Source: Iodobacter ciconiae
GTDB lineage: Bacteria; Pseudomonadota; Gammaproteobacteria; Burkholderiales; Chitinibacteraceae
Assembly (NCBI RefSeq): GCF_003952345.1
Contig: NZ_CP034433.1
Location: 806,001-870,000 of the forward strand
Length of the DNA: 64,000 nucleotides
Direction: 5' to 3'
Every line of letters begins with the position of its first letter. Positions within the stretch are counted from its first letter, which is position 1. The notes under the pieces are model-generated. The model saw only the letters and a list, made by a program, of their open reading frames with translations. It was not told the origin of the DNA and did not search any database. A program made the position numbers and the translations under genes. Shown here one piece after another: positions 46,083-55,091 of this stretch.

Positions 46083-46423
46083 AGGGAACAGTCCGAGTGG
46101 GCTGCCGTTCAAAAAAGGATCAACTGCGGTGCGCTCGAAGGTGTGATCCGCTGTGCTTTGCACAATTTCTTACAGTATTTCGATCTGGTGCCACGGTTTT
46201 TCACGTAGGCCATTTGGCCTTTATTTTTGAAACGGGGTGAGCCACTTTGAAGAAAAAAGACCATTATTCAACCGTTTGCAGGTGGCTGGCAAGCTCTGAC
46301 AGCTGCTTTTTTTATTATTTGTGAAATTCGATTTATAAGAGTTTGAGAATTTCTAAGGCAGCAGTTTGGCCTGCGATGGTATAATCTGATGGATATTCCA
46401 CCATTAAATACGCTGTTGTTAAA

Positions 46424-46738
46424 ATGATCTGCAATCCATACGAAATCATTATTCAGGGCATTACCAGTAATGGGCGTGAATTCCGCCCCAGCGACTGGGC
46501 TGATCGCTTGTCTGGTATTCTCAGCACTTTTGGCGTCGATCAGAAACTGTCTTACGCCCCTTTTGTCCGACCGATGGTGCACGAGAATGTGCGTTGTGTA
46601 GCGGTTGATAAGCAGCTTGAAAAAATTGATCCGCGTGTGTTTGAATTTTTGATGACTTTTGCTCGCGATAATGATTTGCGTATTGTTGATTGTCGCTCTT
46701 TGCTGAGCGAGCACTATGCGGATAAATCTGCGGAATAA
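46424..46738 (+). CDS. DUF3579 domain protein
   Basis: Small conserved protein (104 aa) seen mainly in Betaproteobacteria. Y-E-I-I-I-Q-G-I-T-S-N-G-R-E-F-R-P-S-D-W-A-D-R-L and R-C-V-A-V-D-K-Q-L are characteristic. No signal peptide or membrane segment. It is divergent to argF with 341 bases between the starts. Function unknown. Confidence 0.85.
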   Translation: MICNPYEIIIQGITSNGREFRPSDWADRLSGILSTFGVDQKLSYAPFVRPMVHENVRCVAVDKQLEKIDPRVFEFLMTFARDNDLRIVDCRSLLSEHYADKSAE

Positions 46739-47013
46739 TATTCTGTTTATCGTTGGTCAGACTCTGCCCGGCGATATCTCCTCGGTTCTTCCTCCCCTTC
46801 TGCTTAAATTTTTTGTCTGGTTTTTCGCTGCTATAGGTTTGCTTCATGTAAACGCAAGATGCGTGAATCTTTTAATTCCTGTAATTATTGGCCTGTTGCG
46901 TTGCACCAAGTGCGTCTATGCTGGAACTGATTGCTTGTTTGCGGCTGATTAATCGGCGTGTTGATTGGCAGGCTCCAGGCACGGCCATTTTCAATTGATA
47001 TGAAAGGTGTGTT

Positions 47014-47754
47014 ATGAGACTTAAAGATAAAGTTGCGATTATTACAGGTTCTGCTAGCGGAATTGGTCAGGCCACAGCGATTAAATTTGCCGCAGAAGGC
47101 GCTAAAGTAGTGGTGTGCGATGTAAACCAGAGTGGCATTGATGCCGTTGTTTTTGGCCTCGTGCAAAGTGGCGCGGTGGCGGTAGGTCATGTGGTTGATG
47201 TTACCAATAAAACTCAGATTGCCGAAATGGTGGCAGCAGTTAAAGCGCAGTTTGGCCGCATTGATGTGCTGGTAAATAACGCAGGTATTGTGCAAGATGC
47301 ACAGCTGATCAAAATGACGGAAGAGCAGTTTGATCGCGTGATCGATATCAACCTGAAAGGTGTTTACAACTGTGCCCGTGCTGTGGTCGATATCATGGTT
47401 GAGCAGGGTAATGGTGTGATTCTGAATGCTTCTTCGGTCGTTGGTGTATATGGCAACTTTGGTCAGACTAATTATGCTGCAGCTAAGTTTGGTGTAATTG
47501 GTTTTGTAAAAACATGGGCCAAAGAGCTGGGTAAGAAAGGCATTCGTGCTAATGCAGTTTGCCCCGGCTTTGTTGCAACTCCCATCCTGAAAGCGATGCC
47601 GGAAAAAGTGATTCAGTCGATGGAAGAGCGCGTGCCAATGAAGCGTATGGCCCAACCTGAAGAAATCGCCAATGTGTATGCATTTTTGGCCAGCGATGAA
47701 GCCAGCTATATCAATGGTGCAGCGATTGAAGTAACGGGTGGTTTGACGTTGTAA
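47014..47754 (+). CDS. FabG-like short-chain dehydrogenase/reductase
   Basis: Classical SDR (246 aa), probably a 3-oxoacyl-[ACP] reductase type enzyme using NADPH or NADH. Cofactor loop T-G-S-A-S-G-I-G (11-18), N-N-A-G, the catalytic Ser about 141, Tyr 154 and Lys 158 (Y-A-A-A-K), and the terminal [11 protein letters not shown] are present. AAGGTG lies upstream of the ATG. It is alone, away from fab genes, so it may be a FabG paralogue for another hydroxyacyl or alcohol substrate. Confidence 0.85.
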   Translation: MRLKDKVAIITGSASGIGQATAIKFAAEGAKVVVCDVNQSGIDAVVFGLVQSGAVAVGHVVDVTNKTQIAEMVAAVKAQFGRIDVLVNNAGIVQDAQLIKMTEEQFDRVIDINLKGVYNCARAVVDIMVEQGNGVILNASSVVGVYGNFGQTNYAAAKFGVIGFVKTWAKELGKKGIRANAVCPGFVATPILKAMPEKVIQSMEERVPMKRMAQPEEIANVYAFLASDEASYINGAAIEVTGGLTL

Positions 47755-47781
47755 GGATTATAAGCCAACCAACCCCCAGGC

Positions 47782-47799
47782 CCTGCAAACGCAGGGCTG
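47782..47799 (+). terminator. Hairpin downstream of the SDR gene
   Basis: GCCCTGC and GCAGGGC flank the loop AAAC. No T-run follows, so it is an mRNA-end stem rather than a textbook terminator. Confidence 0.5.
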
Positions 47800-47939
47800 A
47801 GAAGGGAGAGCTGGAAACGCCGAAAAACTTTTTATCTTCTGTAACTAAAATTGCATAAATATTCTTGCTCAGGCAACGTCAGATCAGTTTTCGTTGTCCA
47901 ATCTTCCTGCTTCAAAGTTGTTAATTATATTTAACAAAC

Positions 47940-48130
47940 TCCAGTTGTAATTATTTATGTCGTACGTAAAGTCCATCAATTAGCATTTGCCGATCTGTTT
48001 TGGTATGGCTGTGACCAAGACTGGGTGCGAATCAAGCGTTTATGGCGTTTGACCCGCAGGTTCAGTGTCCGCTGCTGGTAGATGTGGCATATCTGGCGGT
48101 GGAGTGGACTAATCCCGGCACTTTGCTCTT
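47940..48130 (-). pseudogene. IS3-family transposase OrfB remnant
   Basis: On the minus strand, pieces of an IS407-group OrfB can be read: Q-Q-R-T-L-N-L-R-V-K-R-H-K-R-L (about 48087 to 48030), and about 47980 to 47940 L-M-D-F-T-Y-D-I-N-N, resembling the start of the DDE catalytic domain. The parts are separated by stops and a frame change, and the segment is far too short for the 270-residue protein, so most of orfB is deleted. Confidence 0.65.
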
Positions 48131-48397
48131 TTAGTCCTTTTTTTTAAGCGCCTCGCACATCATTTCAGCCTTTAGGCATTCTTTGGCATATATTTTTTTG
48201 AGATGGCGATTTTCGCCTTCAAGCTCTTTAAGTCGTGCCATCATTGACGCATCCATATCTCCAAATTTGCTCCGCCACTTATAAAAAGTGGCCATGCTAC
48301 AGCCATGCTCTTGGCATAGCTTTGTTACAGGGTAGCCATCTTGGGCTTGTTTGAGAATAGCGATGATTTGGCTGTCAGTAAAACGAGATGATTTCAT
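48131..48397 (-). CDS. IS3-family transposase OrfA
   Basis: OrfA (88 aa) of an IS407-type element: helix-turn-helix with K-S-S-R-F-T-D-S-Q-I-I-A-I-L-K-Q-A and H-G-C-S-M-A-T-F-Y-K-W-R, then a leucine-zipper-like E-L-E-G-E-N-R-H-L-K-K. AGGA eight bases before ATG 48397 supports this start. The 3' end carries an A8 run, the usual -1 slippage site producing the OrfAB fusion, but orfB is broken, so the element cannot move on its own. Confidence 0.9.
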   Translation of the reverse strand: MKSSRFTDSQIIAILKQAQDGYPVTKLCQEHGCSMATFYKWRSKFGDMDASMMARLKELEGENRHLKKIYAKECLKAEMMCEALKKKD

Positions 48398-48475
48398 GTA
48401 AAACTTCCTCAAATTTATGAGGAGAAAATTTTACTTCTCACGATGATAAGTTGCTTTTGCGAAGCCTCAGTGGGT

Positions 48476-48507
48476 AAAAAAAACCGGAATTTTTCCGGTT
48501 TTTTTTA
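48476..48507. terminator. Intrinsic terminator, bidirectional
   Basis: ACCGGA (48483-48488) and TCCGGT (48494-48499) form a stem with A-run before and T-run after. Confidence 0.85.
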
Positions 48508-49012
48508 TGGAATATGAGGCAATCACAAATTGTTAAGTTTTATTTACGTTATGGCTACACCTTAAGCAGAGGTGGTTATTTATCTGGGCTACTTGCATTC
48601 ACGAATCTTAATGTTTTTTATACTACTTTTGCTTTATCTGATTTTTATCAATATTTTGTTTGTGTTTAGCTTAATAAACGCTCTTTTTTTAATTTAATTG
48701 TAGAAGTATCATTCATTTTCTTTACATAAATCATTGTTTGTTTGAAAGAATGTAATTTGTCAGATGTGGTGATTGCTTGTTAATCTGGGCAAAATCTATC
48801 CCTTATATCAGGCATTTTAAGGCCTCTGTTAATGTTTGATTCACAATTGCACTGAGCCAGAAAAAGCCTGGCACAGTGCATGCAAACCCAGCCTAGCAAG
48901 CTACATAAGGCGGTGAGGCATTAGCGAAGGCTGCAGCCTCATTGCCATGAATTAAATATCAACAGGCTAGGGACAACAGGCAAATTACAGTTGGGGTGTT
49001 TGTTGCGAATGG
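48508..49012 (+). promoter_or_regulatory. Long structured leader of the radical SAM gene
   Basis: About 500 bases without a gene. The section 48848-48880 forms a long hairpin: TGCACTG with CAGTGCA, an A-A mismatch, then GCCAG with CTGGC around a seven-base loop. A second stem, TGAGGC with GCCTCA, follows at about 48914-48940. No T-run follows either. It resembles a structured RNA or operator region; it matches no riboswitch consensus that I recognise. Confidence 0.5.
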
Positions 49013-50401
49013 ATGTTGATCATGAACAAGAAGATTTTTCTCGCTCATAACTCTTGTTTAAATGCCGCGTACGATTTGAATGTACTGCGCGCTGGCATTG
49101 AAGCTGCAGGGCATCAGCTTGTTGATCGCCCCGAGCTGGCTGATGAAATTGTCTTTTCCGGTTGTTCTGTTCGTGAGCACTGGGTGGATGATGCTATCAA
49201 TCAGCTGGATCAGGCCCGCTTAAGGTCGCCTGAGGCTCGTATTGTGATAACCGGTTGTATTGCCAATACGAGCCGTCAGATAGTTCAATCCCGAATGACG
49301 GGCGGCCAGCTCTCCTTTTTGCCTATACAAGAAGTGCTGCTAGAAAATTCGGAGCTTTCTTTTGCTGAGGTGGATAGACGTCTTTCTCAGGAGGGGGGAA
49401 ATAGCTTTGAGCCTGCTACGGCTAATGGTTTGCATAGCTTACGCCGTCGGGTGGGGGAGACTAAATACCGTATATTGGCCATGCTTGATGAGGAAGATCG
49501 TCGGCATGGAACCCATTTTGTCAGGAACTACCGGCAAACCACAAAGGGTTTTGTTTTCTACGACGAACAAGAGTCCTGTGAGATGATTACGGTGACGCGG
49601 AGTTGCCCGTATCAATGCAGCTTTTGCAATATTCCGCTGGGGCGTGGTGATTTCGTCTCGGTTCCGTTACAAGATATCGTTGCCAAGGCTCAGGCTGCAG
49701 TTGCCAACGGGCGGCACCATATTATTCTGATTGGTGATGAGGTTGGAAACTATGGCATTAAAACGGGTGGCGCCCGTTTTCCCGAAATGATCCAAGCTGT
49801 GCTTTCTCTTCACCCATCAGTCACAATATCAATTCGTTATATCGAACCCAAGCCGTTCCTGAAATATTTTGAAAAACTATTATTTTGGGGTAAAGCTGGC
49901 CGGTTGCAGCTGTTGTATATCTCTTTGCAAAGTGGTTCCCAACGTCTGCTTAAAGCAATGCGCCGGGGATACGATATTGATAGGATTGCTAAAGCGCTAA
50001 GGGAATTTCGCCAAAGCTGTCCCACCATCCTTTATGGAAACTGGCTTGTTGGTTTTCCTGGTGAGCAAGAGGAAGACTTTCAAGCTACAGTTTCGCTTGT
50101 TCGTGATCTTGATTTTCATATTAACGTTGCTATTCCATTTTCACCACGGCCGGGTACTCCTGCATGGGTAATGGCTGATCAGGTAGATCCCGCAGTAATT
50201 GATATACGTGTTAACACGCTTACCGAGGTGGCTTCTGAGCTGAAAGTAGCGCTAATGAGCCAATACCTGGCGCCCATTGCATCCTCTCAATGCAGCGCCA
50301 TACTCGAATTGGTATGGCTGGCAGAGTATGAGCAGTATGTTCCGAATGATCAATTACCTGCTCCCCGCCCGGTTATTCCTCTGGTATTAAGAAATTCATG
50401 A
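49013..50401 (+). CDS. Divergent methylthiotransferase-like radical SAM protein
   Basis: A 462-residue protein built like MiaB/RimO. The N-terminal UPF0004-like domain has three well-spaced cysteines (about residues 15, 51 and 82, in N-S-C-L-N, F-S-G-C-S-V-R-E and I-T-G-C-I-A-N) that would hold a second 4Fe-4S cluster. The radical SAM motif C-P-Y-Q-C-S-F-C lies at 198-205. A G-F-P-G-E-Q-E-E-D-F segment in the second half is typical of the family. The linker between the domains is longer than usual, and no C-terminal TRAM domain is evident. Such enzymes add sulfur to tRNA or ribosomal protein; this divergent member may act on another target. ATG 49022 has a better-spaced GGAT than ATG 49013. 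Confidence 0.82.
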   Translation: MLIMNKKIFLAHNSCLNAAYDLNVLRAGIEAAGHQLVDRPELADEIVFSGCSVREHWVDDAINQLDQARLRSPEARIVITGCIANTSRQIVQSRMTGGQLSFLPIQEVLLENSELSFAEVDRRLSQEGGNSFEPATANGLHSLRRRVGETKYRILAMLDEEDRRHGTHFVRNYRQTTKGFVFYDEQESCEMITVTRSCPYQCSFCNIPLGRGDFVSVPLQDIVAKAQAAVANGRHHIILIGDEVGNYGIKTGGARFPEMIQAVLSLHPSVTISIRYIEPKPFLKYFEKLLFWGKAGRLQLLYISLQSGSQRLLKAMRRGYDIDRIAKALREFRQSCPTILYGNWLVGFPGEQEEDFQATVSLVRDLDFHINVAIPFSPRPGTPAWVMADQVDPAVIDIRVNTLTEVASELKVALMSQYLAPIASSQCSAILELVWLAEYEQYVPNDQLPAPRPVIPLVLRNS

Positions 50402-50421
50402 AGACTCTTCTCTGGAGTCAA

Positions 50422-50925
50422 TGTCCTTTTGTGGTTATTGATGCCTAAGGTAATGGCCAAAGCCCGGCCGAGCTTGCTGAACTTGCTACTCTGTGTAAGT
50501 GATTGAGCGCAGGATTCATAAAGCCCGGGTTTGGGGTATTCGCCCCGTCATGTCGATCACCGGGTTTGCAATGTCTATTTATGGGATAAGCAATGAGCAG
50601 GCCACTTGGTTTAAAGCCTGGAGTGAAGTTTTCAGAGAGATTCTCTCCGGGTTTAGTACCAGGGCCGCGGTCGGCCATCATGTGAGCGTAGATGCACGTT
50701 TAATTCGGTACGGATAACCCAACTGGCAGCCCTTGATATTGCTTGACGCTTTGACTTTGGCTAAGAAGGTGATTTTGGGATTGCCAAGCTACACACTGGG
50801 CGCACTACCTCAGCCATTTCTTCCCGAGGTAGATAATTGGTAATGTCATCGGGCAGAGGGCGGAACACTTGTGACTGCTGAGCTGTTTCTGAAAATGGCT
50901 GAGCTGCATTTGGCTAAAGCAATCA
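50422..50925 (+). pseudogene. Phage-type DnaQ-like 3'-5' exonuclease, degraded
   Basis: A single ancestral gene can be followed: V-V-I-D-A then stop (TAA 50446-50448) where a metal-binding acidic residue is expected, G-N-G-Q-S-P-A-E-L-A-E-L-A, then after a frame change R-P-V-M-S-I-T-G-F-A and I-Y-G-I-S-N-E, V-G-H-H-V-S-V-D-A-R-L, stop (TAA 50715-50717), L-G-L-P-S-Y-T-L-G-A-L, another stop, and H-R-A-E-G-G-T-L-V-T-A-E-L-F. These match the successive blocks of DnaQ-family exonucleases. At least three stops and one frameshift show it is dead. Confidence 0.75.
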
Positions 50926-51060
50926 CTGGTATTGGGGCGTCAGGATTATCACTGGCAGCATGAGCCGGTGTTCTACGGTTGGAAACCGACCGGTTCTCAC
51001 TGCTGGTATGCGGGCCGTAAACAAATCAGTGTTGAGCTTTCAATGCAAGTGTTTAAATGC
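50926..51060 (+). pseudogene. Phage DNA methylase fragment
   Basis: The peptide G-R-Q-D-Y-H-W-Q-H-E-P-V-F-Y-G-W-K-P (from about 50932) is the conserved block of phage/plasmid DNA methyltransferases (the region with W-Q-H-E-P-I-L-Y-G-W). Sequence both before and after is lost: upstream is the exonuclease remnant in another frame, downstream coding similarity ends about 51060. A short fragment of a deleted gene. Confidence 0.65.
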
Positions 51061-51322
51061 ATCGAGATGAATAAAAACTTGAGTTCAATTGATCTATGTT
51101 CAAGAAGAAGTTATTTTTCGTGAGAAACTACCTCCGTCCTGCTGCATGATGGGGGCATTAGTAGGTTGTTTTAAGAATCGGGAAATTTAAATCAGCGCTT
51201 CTATTCATAATATTTATGTTGTGATGACCAGTGGTATGATTTTTTTCATCCTGAGATGAAATTTTTTTCAAAAAAAATAGAGTAAAACAATTTAGCTACA
51301 TAATTTTAAATGGAGAAAGGTA

Positions 51323-52993
51323 ATGGCATTTTTTCAAAAAAAGAGACTCATTGCTGCTGTAACTATGGCGTTGACTGCAGGTGGTTTCGCATCTGCTGTA
51401 CAGGCCAACAACACTAAGTTAAATGCTACCAAAACCAACGTAGCCTTCTCTGACTTCACTCCGACTGAATACAGCTCTCAAGGTAAACCCAATATTATCA
51501 TCCTCACCGTTGATGATTTAGGTTACGGGCAAATGCCTTTTGATGAAAGCTCTTTTGCTCCTGCGACACTGAAAAATCGCCCAGTCGTCGACACCTATAA
51601 GATAGGTATCGACAAAGCCATTGAAGCTGCGAAGAAGTCCACCCCTACTTTACTTGGTTTGATGAATGATGGCGTTCGTTTTACCAATGGTTATGTAGCA
51701 CATGGAGTTTCAGGCCCTTCTCGGGCTGCTATATTGACCGCTCGGTCCCCAGCTCGTTATGGCGTTTATACCAATTCTGATGCTCAAGATGGAATTCCTC
51801 TGACTGAGACTTTCATGCCTGAGTTGTTCCAAAATCATGGCTATTACACCGCTGCTGTTGGTAAATGGCACTTGTCTAAAATTAGTAATGTGCCTGTTCC
51901 AGAAGATAAACAGACCAGAGACTATCACGACAACTATCGAACCTACTCTGCTGAAGAATGGCAGCCTCAAAATCGTGGTTTTAATTATTTCATGGGCTAC
52001 CATAGTGCTGGGGTAGCTTGGTATAATTCACCTTCACTGTTTATTAATCGTCAGCCAGTGGACGCCAAAGGCTACATTAGTGATCAGCTTACCGACGAAG
52101 CGATCGGTGTTGCTAACCGCTCTAAAATGTTGGAGCAGCCCTTCATGCTCTACTTGGCTTACAGCGCACCTCACCTTCCTAATGATGTTGCAGCTCCAGA
52201 TGAATATCAAAAGCAGTTCAATACTGGCAGCCCCACAGCTGATAACTTCTACGCATCTGTTTATTCAGTGGATCAGGGTGTAAAACGCTTACTTGAAACA
52301 CTCAAGAAAAATGGTCAACTAGATAACACTATTATTTTGTTCACTTCGGACAATGGTGCTGTGATAGATGGGCCACTCCCTCTTAATGGGGCACAAAAAG
52401 GGTTCAAGGGACAAATGACTGCTCCTGGTGGAGTGCACACACCAATGTTTATGTGGTGGAGTGGCAAACTCAAGAATGGTAAGTACGATAAGCTTGTCTC
52501 TGCCATGGACTTTTTCCCCTCCGCATTGGATGCAGCCAAGATCAGCATTCCACCTACATTAAAATTAGACGGGCGCTCTTTGCTTCCCTATGTGACAGGT
52601 AAAAAAACAGGGGCAGTACGCGAAAACCTTGCGTGGATGGGCTCCTATGTTCATTGGTGGGATGAGCAAAATATACCGTTCTGGGATAACTATCACAAGT
52701 TTGTGCGTTATGAGAGTGATGAGTATCCAAAAAACCCTAATACAGAAAATTTGAGTCAGTTCTCTTATGCTGTACGTAACAATGAATATGCTTTGATCTA
52801 CAATTATGAAGACAAACAATTAGGCCTTTATGCACTTAATGACCTAATGCTTGAGCGTAACCTTGCTAAGGATAAACCTGAAATGGTTAAACAGTTGCAA
52901 GGGGCCATGAAGGAATACATGAGTAATACCCAACCTCCTCTTAATAAGATAAATCAGGAGAAATTCAACAATATATCTAATGTTTTGAATTAA
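51323..52993 (+). CDS. Exported Ser-type sulfatase
   Basis: Arylsulfatase-type sulfate ester hydrolase (556 aa). A Sec signal peptide ends at about residue 28 (A-V-Q-A). Metal ligands D64-D65 lie in T-V-D-D-L-G-Y-G and D343-N344 in T-S-D-N-G-A. The activation motif S-G-P-S-R-A-A-I-L-T-A-R begins at Ser 130, the residue to be oxidised to formylglycine; G-K-W-H-L follows. The Ser form needs an anaerobic-type maturase, and that gene is 69 bases downstream. GGAGAAAGG precedes the ATG. Base composition is AT-rich against the surrounding core genes, and the gene lies in a decayed mobile region. The sulfated substrate is unknown. Confidence 0.92.
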   Translation: MAFFQKKRLIAAVTMALTAGGFASAVQANNTKLNATKTNVAFSDFTPTEYSSQGKPNIIILTVDDLGYGQMPFDESSFAPATLKNRPVVDTYKIGIDKAIEAAKKSTPTLLGLMNDGVRFTNGYVAHGVSGPSRAAILTARSPARYGVYTNSDAQDGIPLTETFMPELFQNHGYYTAAVGKWHLSKISNVPVPEDKQTRDYHDNYRTYSAEEWQPQNRGFNYFMGYHSAGVAWYNSPSLFINRQPVDAKGYISDQLTDEAIGVANRSKMLEQPFMLYLAYSAPHLPNDVAAPDEYQKQFNTGSPTADNFYASVYSVDQGVKRLLETLKKNGQLDNTIILFTSDNGAVIDGPLPLNGAQKGFKGQMTAPGGVHTPMFMWWSGKLKNGKYDKLVSAMDFFPSALDAAKISIPPTLKLDGRSLLPYVTGKKTGAVRENLAWMGSYVHWWDEQNIPFWDNYHKFVRYESDEYPKNPNTENLSQFSYAVRNNEYALIYNYEDKQLGLYALNDLMLERNLAKDKPEMVKQLQGAMKEYMSNTQPPLNKINQEKFNNISNVLN

Positions 52994-53062
52994 AATAATT
53001 GATTCGTTTGGTCATGTCTGCGGTAGGGCTTTCCTACCGCAGTTAATTAACCAGGAACAAAT

Positions 53063-54226
53063 ATGCATATAACAGCCAAACCTACCAGCTTTCAGTGCAA
53101 CATTAGATGTGATTATTGTTTTTATTTGGAGAAAAAGAGCCAATTCACACATACCTCTTGGATGGATGATGAAACACTTGAGGTTTTTATCCGAAATTAT
53201 ATTTCAGCATCCAGCCATGATGTCTATTTCACTTGGCAAGGGGGAGAGCCCACCTTGGCTGGATTAGACTTTTTCCGACGAGCAGTCCAGCTTCAGAAAC
53301 GCCACGGGAAAGACAAGAAGATCTTCAATGCATTACAAACAAATGGTCTTTTGTTGAATGAAGAATGGTGTGATTTTTTCAGAGAACATAATTTTTTGAT
53401 AGGCATATCTATTGACGGTCCACGAGATCTGCATAATACCTACCGCAAAAATCGTGCCGGCAGAGGTACTTTCGATAAAGTGATGTCAGCTATCGAGTTA
53501 TTGAAGGGTTATAAAATTCCTTTTAATACATTGACAGTAGTGAATAACATTAATGTAAATTATCCATTAGAGGTTTATGAATTCCTAAAATCTATTGGCA
53601 GCAATCATATACAATTTATTGAACTGTTAGAAACGACAAAACCTAATATAAAATTCTGTGATGTTCCTATAAACTTTAATGTTATTAATTTTTCGGTACC
53701 GTCTGATCAATATGGTCATTTTATGGCTAAAATATTCAAGACTTGGGTAACCCAAGATGTTGGCACTATTTTCATTCGCCAATTTGAGAGCTTTATTAGT
53801 CGAGTTCTTGGTAATGGTCATACCAGTTGTGTGTTTCAATCGAAATGCCAGGACAATTTCATTATCGAATCTAATGGAGACATTTACGAATGCGATCATT
53901 TTGTCTATCCAGATTATAAAATTGGTAATATAAATCAAAATTCACTCAACAATTTGCATAGTGAAAAACTGTCTAAAGAAAAAGGTGTTTTGGCTCGAGA
54001 ATGCCGTGAATGTGACTATTTATCTATATGTAATGGTGGTTGTCCTAAACACAGAATTAAATTAGGAGATGGAGCAGGGGTATCTTACTTCTGTAATGGC
54101 TACAAAATTTTGTTTTCTACCATGGTGCCTTATTTAAATGCCATGGTTGAATTAGAAAAAAATAAAATACCATTAGTCCATATCATGGATGATAGAATTG
54201 CTAATGCATTAAATGTAAACTTTTAA
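53063..54226 (+). CDS. Anaerobic sulfatase-maturating radical SAM enzyme (AtsB-type)
   Basis: Oxidises the active-site Ser or Cys of a sulfatase to formylglycine using S-adenosylmethionine (387 aa). The radical SAM cysteines are C12, C16 and C19 (C-N-I-R-C-D-Y-C), with the SAM-contact G-G-E-P at 60-63. The C-terminal SPASM domain has [15 protein letters not shown] and an earlier C-x5-C pair for two auxiliary 4Fe-4S clusters. Y-E-C-D-H-F contains the proposed catalytic Asp. Its position directly after a Ser-type sulfatase shows its partner. It is cytoplasmic, so modification must come before export of the sulfatase. Confidence 0.94.
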   Translation: MHITAKPTSFQCNIRCDYCFYLEKKSQFTHTSWMDDETLEVFIRNYISASSHDVYFTWQGGEPTLAGLDFFRRAVQLQKRHGKDKKIFNALQTNGLLLNEEWCDFFREHNFLIGISIDGPRDLHNTYRKNRAGRGTFDKVMSAIELLKGYKIPFNTLTVVNNINVNYPLEVYEFLKSIGSNHIQFIELLETTKPNIKFCDVPINFNVINFSVPSDQYGHFMAKIFKTWVTQDVGTIFIRQFESFISRVLGNGHTSCVFQSKCQDNFIIESNGDIYECDHFVYPDYKIGNINQNSLNNLHSEKLSKEKGVLARECRECDYLSICNGGCPKHRIKLGDGAGVSYFCNGYKILFSTMVPYLNAMVELEKNKIPLVHIMDDRIANALNVNF

Positions 54227-54379
54227 CTTATGTCTGCTAGACAAGATCAGCACGAGATCAAGTTTCATAATATATAGGGAAGGTGTGTTCAAGCGGCTTG
54301 CATCTTCATTATGAGTCGTATGCCTGCGTTTTAAACTGTAAGTGATGCCTACAATCAGTTTGTCCTGATCTAGTTATCA

Positions 54380-54864
54380 CCTGACGCCGGCCTTAAGCCG
54401 GTGCCTTATTTAGGCTACTTTAGAGCGCACTTGTCTTGGCTGACTGGCCAGCGTCTTGCAGATGTGTTGAAAATATCTGAGGTTGATATCAAAAATAGTG
54501 AGATATGAATTACACAAAATAAAACGGGGAAAAAGCTGAGAATTGCCATGGTTGGCGAATTGGAATTATTTTTAAAAAATTATGGCCCGTAAGCATTTGT
54601 ATATAAATACGATGTTTGAAGTTATTGGTTAACTTAGATGGCTTGCTATTAACTTACTCTAAACTGCGAAATAAGTTTGATAAGGTGAGGGAGGAATCTG
54701 GACAAGCATGGCAATTCCGTGATTTGCGAGCTAAAGCAGGTACAGAAAAAGAAATGTCGGATGGTATGGGAGCAGCGCAAGATTTGTTGGCCCATACCAC
54801 ACAGACCATGACCACTGCTTACGTTAGGCATAGAGTGGGCAAGCTGGTTAACCCGATACGATAG
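54380..54864 (+). pseudogene. Phage-type tyrosine integrase, C-terminal remnant
   Basis: The catalytic domain can be read as W-L-T-G-Q-R-L-A-D-V-L-K, a TGA stop at 54506-54508 replacing a probable Trp, I-T-Q-N-K-T-G-K-K-L-R-I, a frameshift near 54600, then W-Q-F-R-D-L-R-A-K-A, L-L-A-H-T-T and the nucleophile Tyr in A-Y-V-R-H-R-V-G-K. The N-terminal half is missing. The 3' end of tRNA-Leu lies about 230 bases away and faces it, the usual arrangement for an integrase with its attachment site. Confidence 0.82.
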
Positions 54865-54876
54865 CAATAAGAAAGA

Positions 54877-54899
54877 AGCCGCCTACGGGCGGTTTTTTT
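54877..54899 (+). terminator. Intrinsic terminator after the integrase remnant
   Basis: GCCGCC (54878-54883) and GGCGGT (54888-54893), loop TACG, followed by seven T. Confidence 0.85.
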
Positions 54900-55035
54900 C
54901 GTCTGTAATGGGCTAGGGCCAGCCGCCTATATTTATATACGAGCCAATAAATTGGGATGTAAAAATGATTTTTGCGGAACAGATGCAAGCAGAAAAGACT
55001 GGAATAATCTCTGATTTTTCCCTGTATTGCAGGCA

Positions 55036-55073
55036 ATAAAAAACCCGCAAAGCCTTGCAGGGCGTGGGTTTGA
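55036..55073 (-). terminator. Terminator of tRNA-Leu
   Basis: On the minus strand AAACCC and GGGTTT enclose an inner GC stem, and GGGTTTTTT ends the hairpin. It lies about 20 bases after the tRNA 3' end. Confidence 0.7.
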
Positions 55074-55091
55074 AGTTTTACTGCTTGAGCG

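Larger units (their letters stand above)
47940..48450 (-). mobile_element. Truncated IS3-family (IS407-group) insertion sequence
   Basis: Intact orfA followed by orfB scraps. Terminal inverted repeats could not be defined by eye. It marks the left border of the accessory region that extends to tRNA-Leu. Confidence 0.7.

Noticed and set aside
46885..47655. 256-codon frame opposite the SDR gene
   Set aside because: Antisense to a clear SDR with intact catalytic residues; its product is His/Asn-rich and matches no family.
47770..47830. TPP riboswitch suggested by GCAGGGCTGAGAAGGG
   Set aside because: Only the CTGAGA part fits; the second half (ACCTGAT...GGATAATGCCAGCG-like) is absent, and no thiamine gene follows. 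It is a simple hairpin after an SDR gene.
48840..48945. Integron attC site
   Set aside because: The stem lacks the paired RYYYAAC / GTTRRRY core sites, and there is no integron integrase or cassette gene.
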